14,779 bases of DNA, taken from assembly GCA_023432565.1 (NCBI GenBank), contig JAEYUL010000209.1, positions 1-14,779 of the forward strand, in the 5' to 3' direction. Origin of the DNA: Actinomycetes bacterium (GTDB taxonomy: Bacteria; Actinomycetota; Actinomycetes; Actinomycetales; Cellulomonadaceae). Positions 1 through 6,871 of the stretch are shown here, one piece after another. Under the pieces are notes generated by a model that worked only from the letters and a program-made list of their open reading frames with translations, made no database searches and had not been told where the DNA came from. A program made the translations under genes and the position numbers. Each line of letters opens with the position of its first letter. Within the stretch, counting starts at the first letter, position 1.

Positions 1-1
1 T

Positions 2-3000
2 GACCGCACCGTCCGACTCCGATACGCCGCGACATGTCGCCAGTGCGGGCACTCGCTCGCGGTCGGGGATCAGGCGCGGTGGGATCCGACGACCAAGCGG
101 ACAGCCTGCGTGCGCTGCCCACCGGACGCCCTGGCCCAGCGGGCTCGCTCCGACAACCGCCCGGCGTCGCCCCGGACAGCACCACGCCCTCGCGACAACT
201 GGCAGACGCTGATCGACTACCACCTGGCGTCGGTCCGTCTGGCTGCTGCACCGGCGCCTCCCCTGGTCGACGACGCCGGCCAGCGTCATCTCCTCCCGAT
301 CACCCACGAGGAGCTCATCACCGGCCGCGGTGACGTGCTCCGGTTGACCCCGGCGGGCCACACGTTCCTCACGACGGCATCGAGCCAGGACGCCGTCCTC
401 TACGGCTGGCCGCTCGTGGTCGTCACGGACGGCGCGGGCAGGGAGCGGGTTGCGCCCCTGTTCCTCACGGAGCTGGAGCCCGGGGCCGATGACGGCACCG
501 CCGTTCCGCGCGACGACGAGCCGTACGTGAACCCCGCCCTGCTGTCGGACGAGTACGCATCGCCGGAACAGATCGCCGACGCGCAGGCCGGGATCTCGTC
601 CGGGTTCGGCTTCGGTGACGCGAAAGCCGTTGCTGCCTCAGCCCGCCGGCTCGCTACCTCCCTGGGTCATCGGGTGCTCGACGGCCTCGACCCGGACGCG
701 CTGCACATCCCACCGCATCCGGCGGCCGGCGCGCACAACATCGCGTGCCTGGTCCGCGGCCCGTCGCCCATCGCGACGAGGGCCCTGCTCGAGGAGCTCG
801 CCGAGCTGCGCAGTCGAACGGACTGGTCGGCCACGGCCGCAGCTCCGCTCGTGCGATCCGTCGACGAGCCGGTCCCGAAGAACGCCGAGGGCGCCGCCCC
901 TTCGCTGCCCCCGTCTGCCTTCGAGGGCCTGACCCTCAACGACTCCCAGGAGGAGGCGGTCGCTGCGGCGCTCACCCGCGACCTGACCGTCGTCACAGGG
1001 CCACCCGGCACGGGCAAGAGCCAGCTGGTCGCGTCGGTGGTGGCCAACCAGTGGCTCGCCGGGCTCAGCGTGCTGGTCGCGTCGACCAACAACGGCGCCG
1101 TCGACGTCGCGGTGGAGCGCTGCGCTCGTCTGGACCCAGCTCTGCTGCTGCGCACCGGCAACCGAGAGGTGCGCGACCGCCTGCCCCAGCAGCTCGAGGG
1201 CCTTGCTGCGCGCGCCGCCGCACGCGGGCCGTCGATGCAGGTGATCCGCCGCCAGCTCGAGACCGCCGCGGCCGGACGGCGAGAGGTCCACACCCGCCTC
1301 GAGAGCCGCACGCGCGACGAGGCGGAACTGGCGCAGCTCGTCATCGACGTCGAGATCCTCCGCACCCGGCTGTGGGGGCCGGACGCGGCACGTCAGCCCC
1401 AGGCCGACGTGGCGACCGTCCTTCCCGTGGTGCGTCGGGCGATGCGGCGAGGGTGGCTCCGCCGTCGCCGCGAGCGCCGCGCCCTCGCCTCCGCGCGCCC
1501 CACGCGTCCCGGCGTCACGGTGTCCGACGTCGCCGAGTGGGCCGCCGCGGAGGATGCGGTTCAGCGGCTCACGAAGAGGCTCCGCGCCGCCGGCCCGGCC
1601 GACGCCGACCAGGACCGTCAAGCGCTCAGGGATGCCGACGACGCCTGGGCTGCGGCCGGCACGCTCGCGCTGACGGACACCGTCCAGCAGCGACTCCACG
1701 CCGGCCGAGCCGCTCTGCAGCACCTCGCACGCCTTCGCACGGCCGCACGGCCCGCACGCACCCAGGCGGTCGCGCGCGCCCTGGCCACCACGGGCGGTTG
1801 GGCGTGCACGTCGCTGTCCGCCCAGCAGACGTTCCCGCTGACCGCGGGCCTGTTCGACCTCCTGGTGATCGACGAGGCGAGCCAGTGCTCGATCGCGCAC
1901 GTCCTGCCCCTCGCCTACCGGGCACGGCGCGTGGTCGTCGTCGGCGACCCCAACCAGCTCACACCCGTCGTGACCCTCGACCGTCACAGCGAGGCGCGCC
2001 TTGCGGCGTCCGCCGGGGCGACTGACGAGGAACTCCGGCGTCAGGCGCTGTCTGTCGGTCGCGACTCAGCGTTCACGGCCTACGCCGCGCGGCACGACGG
2101 CCCGCCGCTGCTTCTTGCCGAGCACTACCGGTGCCATCCCGCGATCGCGCGGTACCTCAACGAGCAGTTCTACGGCGGCCTGCTGCACGTCCTGACCAAG
2201 GTGGACGAGTTCGAGGCCCGCACGCGCGGCCTCGTGCTGGTTGACACCCAGGGGATGACCCAGGCGGGGTCCCACGGCAGCGCACTGAACCAAGCGGAGG
2301 CAGACGCGGTCGTGCGCTGGATCCTGGAGCATCCTGGCGAGACTGGGTCGATTGGCGTCGTCACACCGTTCGCACCGCAGAAGCACCTGATCGAGCAGCG
2401 CCTGCGGCGGGCGCTCGGTGACGACGCGGCCGCTCGCATCCGCGTCGGCACCGCCCACCGCTTCCAGGGCGACGAGCGCGACGTCGTCCTGTTCTCCCCG
2501 GTCGTGGCCGCCGGGGCGCAGTCGGGAACCCTGCGGTTCGTCGAGGAGCAGCGCAACCTCGTCAACGTCGCCGTCTCCCGCGCCCGACGAGCACTCGTCG
2601 TCGTTGCGGACGTCGCCGCGATCCGGGACCTGCCGGTCCCCACCCTGCAGGCGCTCGTCGCACTGGCCGGCGCCGAACCGACGCACAGATCGCCCATCTC
2701 CGAGCTCCACGAGAACCGTGGCCTGCACTCCGACGCGGAGCGGCGCCTCTTCGCCGCACTGGTCCGGGCCGGGTGGACCCCTCGGCTCAAGGACGTCGTC
2801 GAGGGCTACGAGCTCGACCTGACGCTCGGCACCCCGACCGGTCCCCTCGACATCGAGGTCGACGGTGCACACCACCACGACGTCCGCGGCCGGCAGCGGC
2901 GCCAGGACCTCGCACGCGACGCAGTTCTCCAGGGTCTTGGCTGGCGAGTCGTCCGAGTCCCTGCGTGGAGGGCACTGGCGGAAGCCGACCTGGTCGCGCG

Positions 3001-3079
3001 TGAGCTGATACCTCTTCTCACACGCGCGGAGGACACCCGCGGCAAGACGAACCCTGGGCCCAGCCACATGAAGGCTTAG
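2..3079 (+). CDS. SF1 (Upf1/Dna2-like) helicase with N-terminal zinc ribbon and C-terminal Vsr/DUF559-like nuclease domain; 5' end outside window
   Basis: The frame is open from base 2, so the gene starts upstream; 1025 codons are visible. A GTG at 110 is only an internal Val. Domain order: a Cys4 zinc ribbon (two CxxC pairs 20 residues apart, codons at 35, 44, 107 and 116); an uncharacterised domain at about 200-900; then the helicase core. Core motifs are a Q motif (LNDSQEEAV, from about 929), Walker A GPPGTGKS (998-1021), Walker B DEASQ (1871-1885), motif III GDPNQL (1943-1960), RFQGDERDVV (from 2459) and NVAVSRARR (about 2564-2590). A charged insert between Walker A and B (about 1180-1780) looks like a stalk. 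The C-terminus (about 2770-2990) has a Vsr/DUF559-type nuclease pattern: ELDL, DIEVDG, HHHD, then GRQRRQ and a WRVVRVPAW strand. Inference: ATP-driven translocation on nucleic acid coupled to cleavage, probably defence. It could instead serve repair. The domain calls are firm; the biological role is not. Confidence 0.9.
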   Translation, partial: DRTVRLRYAATCRQCGHSLAVGDQARWDPTTKRTACVRCPPDALAQRARSDNRPASPRTAPRPRDNWQTLIDYHLASVRLAAAPAPPLVDDAGQRHLLPITHEELITGRGDVLRLTPAGHTFLTTASSQDAVLYGWPLVVVTDGAGRERVAPLFLTELEPGADDGTAVPRDDEPYVNPALLSDEYASPEQIADAQAGISSGFGFGDAKAVAASARRLATSLGHRVLDGLDPDALHIPPHPAAGAHNIACLVRGPSPIATRALLEELAELRSRTDWSATAAAPLVRSVDEPVPKNAEGAAPSLPPSAFEGLTLNDSQEEAVAAALTRDLTVVTGPPGTGKSQLVASVVANQWLAGLSVLVASTNNGAVDVAVERCARLDPALLLRTGNREVRDRLPQQLEGLAARAAARGPSMQVIRRQLETAAAGRREVHTRLESRTRDEAELAQLVIDVEILRTRLWGPDAARQPQADVATVLPVVRRAMRRGWLRRRRERRALASARPTRPGVTVSDVAEWAAAEDAVQRLTKRLRAAGPADADQDRQALRDADDAWAAAGTLALTDTVQQRLHAGRAALQHLARLRTAARPARTQAVARALATTGGWACTSLSAQQTFPLTAGLFDLLVIDEASQCSIAHVLPLAYRARRVVVVGDPNQLTPVVTLDRHSEARLAASAGATDEELRRQALSVGRDSAFTAYAARHDGPPLLLAEHYRCHPAIARYLNEQFYGGLLHVLTKVDEFEARTRGLVLVDTQGMTQAGSHGSALNQAEADAVVRWILEHPGETGSIGVVTPFAPQKHLIEQRLRRALGDDAAARIRVGTAHRFQGDERDVVLFSPVVAAGAQSGTLRFVEEQRNLVNVAVSRARRALVVVADVAAIRDLPVPTLQALVALAGAEPTHRSPISELHENRGLHSDAERRLFAALVRAGWTPRLKDVVEGYELDLTLGTPTGPLDIEVDGAHHHDVRGRQRRQDLARDAVLQGLGWRVVRVPAWRALAEADLVARELIPLLTRAEDTRGKTNPGPSHMKA

Positions 3080-3106
3080 CCGCCTCCGCGAACGCCCGGA
3101 GCGGCT
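3078..3106 (+). terminator. Hairpin at the helicase stop codon, possible terminator
   Basis: An inverted repeat begins inside the TAG stop: arm 3078-3088 (AGCCGC, one bulged C, TCCG) pairs with 3097-3106 (CGGAGCGGCT) around an 8-base loop. The ten pairs are mostly G-C. No U tract follows, so this is either a U-less actinobacterial-type terminator or an mRNA 3'-end stabiliser. Confidence 0.5.
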
Positions 3107-3257
3107 CACCAGCGAGCTCGACGCCAGGTAAGCGGGAGCCGAGCTCTGCCCCCCGCTCCGCATCAGCGCCGCAGCGCAACCAGCATCATCAGTGCCGCAC
3201 GTGCGTCTGCTTCACCCGACAAGCCGCACCCGCGCGGCGCACTGAACCGCCCGGGAG
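3080..3257. other. Intergenic spacer between helicase gene and IS256 remnant
   Basis: No convincing gene here. Besides the terminator-like hairpin it holds a second pairing, GAGCTCG at 3114-3120 with CGAGCTC at 3140-3146. That overlaps a competing pairing of AGCGGG (3131-3136) with CCCGCT (3152-3157). These could form alternative RNA structures downstream of the helicase gene, but no function can be assigned. No target-site duplicate of the IS flank is seen at its right end. Confidence 0.4.
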
Positions 3258-3286
3258 TGTCAGATGAACGGTGGGCGGGGCCCGGC
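3258..3286 (+). repeat. IS256 terminal inverted repeat, left end (transposase 3' side)
   Basis: Reads TGTCAGATGAACGGTGGGCG and continues to 3286. It matches the reverse complement of 4595-4623 with three mismatches (positions 12, 24 and 25 of the repeat). It ends 5 bp before the transposase stop codon. Confidence 0.85.
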
Positions 3287-3291
3287 GTTCC

Positions 3292-4554
3292 TTAGAGGTT
3301 CGAGGGGTTGATGCGCCCCTCGAAGGTGATGGCGAACGCGTTGAGTGCGGCCTTCCATCGGATGACCCATCGTGCCCGGCCCCGGCCGGTGGGGTCCAGC
3401 GCGCGGGTGACCAGGTCGAGGCACTTCAGGGCGGCGGCGTCGTTCGGGAAGTGCCCCCTGGCCCGCACCGCGCGCCGGTAGCGGGCGTTGAGGGACTCGA
3501 TCGCGTTGGTCGTGCAGATGATCTTGCGGATCTCGACGTCGTAGTCCAGGAACGGCACGAACTCGGGCCAGGCGTTGCGCCACAGCTTGACCGCCGCCGG
3601 GTACTTCGCGTTCCACTTGTCGGCGAAATCGTCCATCCGGACCTGGGCCTGCTCGGCGTTCACGGCTGTGTAGATCGGCTTGAGGTCACGGGCCACGGCG
3701 TCCCAGTCCTGACGTGCGGCGTAGCGGAACGTGTTGCGGATCAGGTGGTCACGCAGGTCTGCACCTGCGCCAGCTCCCAGACCGTGGTGATCGCCTCGGG
3801 CAGCCCCTTGAGGCCATCGCAGACCGCGATGCACACGTCCTCGACGCCGCGGTTCTTGATCTCGGTGAGCACGTTCAGCCAGAACTTCGCGCCCTCACAC
3901 CGTCCCCGGCCCAGATCCCCAAGATGTCCCGTTCGCCGCGGGTGGTCACGCCGATGACCACGTAGAACGGCTTGTTCGTCACCGCACCATCGCGGACCTT
4001 GACGACGATCGCGTCGATGAAGATCACCGGATAGACGACGTCCAGGGGTCGGGTCTGCCACTCGGCCATCTCCGCGGTGACCTTCTCGGTGATCCGGCTG
4101 ATCGTGCCCTTGGAGACCTGGGTGCCGTAGACCTCGGCGAAGTGCGCGGCGATCTCCCCGGTCGTCAGCCCGCGCGCCGTCAGCGAGAGCACGAGCTCGT
4201 CGACGCCCTCCAGGCGGCGCTACCGCTTGCGCACGATCGCCGGCTCGAAGGAACCCTCACGGTCGCGCGGCACGTCGATCTGCACCGGGCCGATCTCGGT
4301 GATCACCGTCTTCGGGCGCGACCCATTGCGCTCGTTCGAACCCGACTTGCCGTCCCGCTCGCCGGGCGGATACCCGAGGTGGTCGGTGAGCTCCTCCTCG
4401 AGCGCCAGCTCGAGGACCTGCTTGGTCAGCCCGGCCAGCAAACGTCCGGGCCGACCAGGTCCACTCCGGACGCCCGCGCCTGAGCGACCATCGACCGGGC
4501 GATCTGCTTCTTCTCATCGTTCTCGAGCCTCACGGGCTCGATCGTGTCGGTCAT
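3292..4554 (-). pseudogene. IS256-family (mutator-type) DDE transposase, multiply disrupted
   Basis: Read across the lesions the product would be about 421 aa, full length for an IS256 transposase, from ATG at 4554 (protein starts MTDTIEPVRLEND) to the TAA at 3294-3292. Four lesions break it. One G is missing near 4443-4444 (GPD should continue GLLAGLTKQ). A CAG-to-TAG nonsense codon lies at 4222-4220 (IVRKR-stop-RRLEG). One base is missing near 3897-3900, after GIWAGDG. Another is missing at 3748/3749, after QVQTCV. The catalytic triad survives in the fragments: Asp in FIDAIVVKV, Asp in CDGLKGL and Glu in TNAIESLN. No fragment holds all three, so the copy should be inactive. IS256 elements are not known to need programmed frameshifting, and the nonsense codon argues for true decay. 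Confidence 0.9.
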
Positions 4555-4594
4555 GCCGCCTGCTTCCCGCCAGGCACTCCGCCCGGCGTGTCAG

Positions 4595-4623
4595 GCCGAC
4601 CCCCGCCCACCATTCATCTGACA
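4595..4623 (-). repeat. IS256 terminal inverted repeat, right end (transposase 5' side)
   Basis: Read on the minus strand it begins TGTCAGATGAATGGTGGGCG, pairing with the left repeat at 26 of 29 positions. It lies 40 bp upstream of the transposase start codon, so the transposase promoter would sit in or just inside this end. Confidence 0.85.
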
Positions 4624-4751
4624 GACCCGCACGCGCGCGGCGCCCTCACCCCCTGCCTGCGCGTAGCAGGTCGTCGTCAGCGCACCGGTCGCCGTGATGT
4701 CCGGCGCGGCGATCCCTGCCGCAACCCGTTCGACCTGGTGAGCTCGACGCC
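4624..4751. other. Short spacer upstream of the HNH gene
   Basis: 128 bp between the IS end and the HNH start. I see no convincing promoter boxes. The only supported signal is the ribosome binding site at its right end. If the IS inserted here, it may have cut the HNH gene off from its original promoter. Confidence 0.4.
4737..4742 (+). promoter_or_regulatory. Ribosome binding site of the HNH gene
   Basis: GGTGAG lies 9 bases before the GTG at 4752. This supports that GTG as the HNH start, because the N-terminal homology begins directly after it and no other in-frame start with a good site was seen nearby. Confidence 0.55.
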
Positions 4752-5649
4752 GTGGACACCGCCGTCGAGTCAGCCCTTCGCCTGCAGATCATCGCCTGGG
4801 TGCACGAACGAGCCGACCGCAACGGCGGCTTCCTCCACCGCCAGGAGCTGCTGAGCTACCGCACGGGCGATCGAGACCTCCCGCTGATCGACTTCTCCCG
4901 CGGGATCCGCAATCCCGCAGGCTTTTCCTCGACGCTCGCGATCGTGCAGTCCGCGCACGGCCCGTACGACGACATCGAGGACCCCGGCGACGGCCTGCTG
5001 CACTACGCGTACCGCTCGGGCGACCCGTTTGGTGGTGACAACCGCAAGCTGCGCGCTGGAGACCGGGATGCCGCTCATCCTGTTCCGCAAGGAGACGCCG
5101 AACTACTACACGCCGATCGCCCCGGTCTACGTGGTCGACGACGTGCCGGAGGAGAACGCGTTCCTCATCGCCCTGGACGAGTCGTTCCGGTACATGGGCG
5201 ACGTGCGCTCGCTCTCCGAACCCCAGCGCGCGTACGCCCTACGTCTGGCCAAGCAGCGCCTGCACCAGCCGGCGTTCCGCACGCGGGTGCTACTCGCCTA
5301 CGAGACGCGGTGCGCCGTCTGCACGCTGAAGCACGGGTCTCTCCTCGACGCCGCGCACATCGCGCCCGACTCCTCGGCGCGCGGCATCCCGACGACCCCC
5401 AACGGCCTCGCGCTGTGCAAGATCCACCACGCGGCGTTCGACCAGAACATGCTCGGAATCTCGCCCGATTACGTCGTGCACGTCGACCGGGACCTCATGG
5501 AGGAGGTCGACGGTCCGATGCTCAAGCACGGCCTGCAGGAGATGCAGGGGCGGGCGTTGACGCTGCCGGCGCGGCGGACGGATCGGCCGGACCGGGACCT
5601 GTTGGCGGAGAGGTGGGAGCGGTTCGCGGGGGTGGGCCCGCGTCGCTGA
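4752..5649 (+). pseudogene. HNH_2-type endonuclease, frameshifted
   Basis: Two overlapping frames make one protein of about 299 aa. The first (from GTG 4752) gives an N-terminal domain (RLQIIAWVHERAD to YRSGDPFGGDNRKLR). The second (resuming near 5053 as ALETGMPLILFRKE) runs to the TGA at 5647-5649 and holds an HNH domain. HNH features are CAVC (Cys codons 5311 and 5320), AAHI with His at 5356, PNGLALC with Asn at 5401 and Cys at 5416, and HHAAFD with His at 5425 and 5428. This is the HNH_2 (PF13391-like) pattern, with a zinc knuckle and a metal-dependent nuclease centre. The break at about 5049-5056 lies in a GCGCGC run and fits loss of two bases or gain of one. As written the nuclease domain is out of frame. 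The N-terminal domain is usual in this family and may sense DNA modification (McrA-like idea, unproven). A sequencing error is possible. Confidence 0.8.
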
Positions 5650-6871
5650 TCGGCGCCTGACGGCGTGACACTGTTTGTTCGAGGTCCCCCCTGAGTTCGC
5701 TCCACACGGTCTCCTCGAGCACCGCGATCCCCCGCTCACGCATCACCGGCGCCAGGCGCGCATCCCAGGGGACCTCGGTCACTCGCCCGACCGGCGCCCC
5801 GGACGGAGCGACATGGGCCAAGTAGTCATCGGCCGTCATCCGCCAGGGCTCCGCCCCGACCAGGTCTGACAGGTGCGCGGCGATCCGCAGCCCCTCGCCG
5901 TCGAGGTCGCCGTGGTGACGCAGCAGAGCACCCGACGCCGCGAGGTCGGCCAGCAGCGTCGTGACGGCACTCGTCGGCCAACCTGAGGAGCAGACGAGCG
6001 GGGGGACGTCGGCGCCGAAGTGGTCGACGGCCAGCGCGAGGATCGCCGGGTTCTCGACGACGTGGACGACGTCGCGGCGCCACACGGCGTCGGAACGCCG
6101 GACTTGCGCGAGGGTGAGCGCCGCGACCTCGGCGGCCTCCGCCGCGGCGCGGCACAGCCGCGCGGCGGTGGAGTCACCCCATGGTCGCAAGCCTGCGACG
6201 AGCACGACGGACGACAGCTCGTCATCGCGCACGCCGACCGCGCGCCACAACGCCCTCCGCTCGGCGGCACTCGTGGGCCGCTCGACACCTTGCTCGGCTG
6301 CGACCGCCCCGAGAACCAAGGACGACAGCCGGCTTCCCGCGTCGAGCGCGTGGGTGTCGTTGAGCAGCCGCCCGGCCAGGACTGGCAGAAGCTCATCGCC
6401 GGCGGGCAGCTCGGCGAGGACACGAAGCACGGCCTCGAGCTGGTCGCGCAACGTGCTGGGCCCCCCGCGAGCACCGGCGTCCCGCATGGCGCGCCCCCAC
6501 GCGGCCAGGGCCGGTCGTCGTTCGACGATGGGGTGCGCGCACCACCACGCCCACGTCTCCTCACGCGCCCGCTCTGCTTCGCGCCGTCCCTGCGACGGAT
6601 CAACGAGCGGACCGAACCTCTCCTCCAGCTCGACGACGAGTGATCGACCCGCGGCCTCCTCGACGGCCTTCGCCAGCCCTGCCGGGCCGTCGATTCGCAC
6701 AGTCGCCCGAGGCCCCGGCCGGGTGCCGGACCCCAGCAGGTCCGCGAGCGCCTCCCTCTCCGCCACCGTCGCCAGCTCGACGGAGAACGACCGGGCCTCG
6801 GGCGCACGGGACAGGCGCGCGTGCGCGGCACGGAGCACGGGCTGCAGGTGCGCGTCCCATGGCGACGTCAT
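5522..6871 (-). CDS. jetD: JetD, Toprim-type nuclease subunit of type III Wadjet (TIGR02679: DUF3323 + DUF2399)
   Basis: 449 aa, last gene of the jet operon. Its ATG (6871-6869) overlaps the jetC stop as ATGA, so it is probably translated by coupling; no good ribosome site precedes it. An N-terminal DUF3323-like part (about 1-230) is followed by a DUF2399 Toprim fold: Glu273 in HVVENPAIL, and Asp322 and Asp324 in HHGDLDGEGL form the Toprim acidic set. In studied Wadjet systems JetD binds stalled JetABC and cleaves circular DNA; the same role is inferred here. The conserved region seems to end around VWSELRGDL (about residue 398). The last 50 or so residues are rich in Pro, Ala and Ser and read antisense through the 3' end of the convergent HNH gene, giving a 128-bp overlap. 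The original stop codon may have been lost. Confidence 0.93.
   Translation of the reverse strand: MTSPWDAHLQPVLRAAHARLSRAPEARSFSVELATVAEREALADLLGSGTRPGPRATVRIDGPAGLAKAVEEAAGRSLVVELEERFGPLVDPSQGRREAERAREETWAWWCAHPIVERRPALAAWGRAMRDAGARGGPSTLRDQLEAVLRVLAELPAGDELLPVLAGRLLNDTHALDAGSRLSSLVLGAVAAEQGVERPTSAAERRALWRAVGVRDDELSSVVLVAGLRPWGDSTAARLCRAAAEAAEVAALTLAQVRRSDAVWRRDVVHVVENPAILALAVDHFGADVPPLVCSSGWPTSAVTTLLADLAASGALLRHHGDLDGEGLRIAAHLSDLVGAEPWRMTADDYLAHVAPSGAPVGRVTEVPWDARLAPVMRERGIAVLEETVWSELRGDLEQTVSRRQAPISDAGPPPRTAPTSPPTGPGPADPSAAPAASTPAPASPAGRA

Larger units (their letters stand above)
3258..4623 (-). mobile_element. Decayed IS256-family insertion sequence
   Basis: The element is 1366 bp, in the usual IS256-family range. 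It is bounded by 29-bp terminal inverted repeats matching at 26 of 29 positions and carries one minus-strand transposase gene filling nearly all its length. The bases just outside the two ends (CCCGGGAG on the left, GACCCGCA on the right) do not match, so the expected 8-9 bp target duplication is not visible. Broken transposase, imperfect repeats and no target duplication together suggest an old, immobile copy, or one whose flanks were rearranged. It separates the helicase gene from the HNH gene. Confidence 0.88.

Noticed and set aside
638..1987. Minus-strand 449-codon open frame opposite the helicase gene
   Set aside because: High GC keeps antisense frames open. The translation is Arg/Gly/Val-rich with no family likeness, while the plus strand has a full set of helicase motifs.
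3741..4444. Programmed ribosomal frameshifting in the IS256 transposase
   Set aside because: Three separate shifts plus an in-frame TAG would be needed, none at a slippery heptamer, and this family normally has a single uninterrupted frame.
3250..4632. Target-site duplication around the IS
   Set aside because: Flanks CCCGGGAG and GACCCGCA were compared, with small shifts, and do not match.
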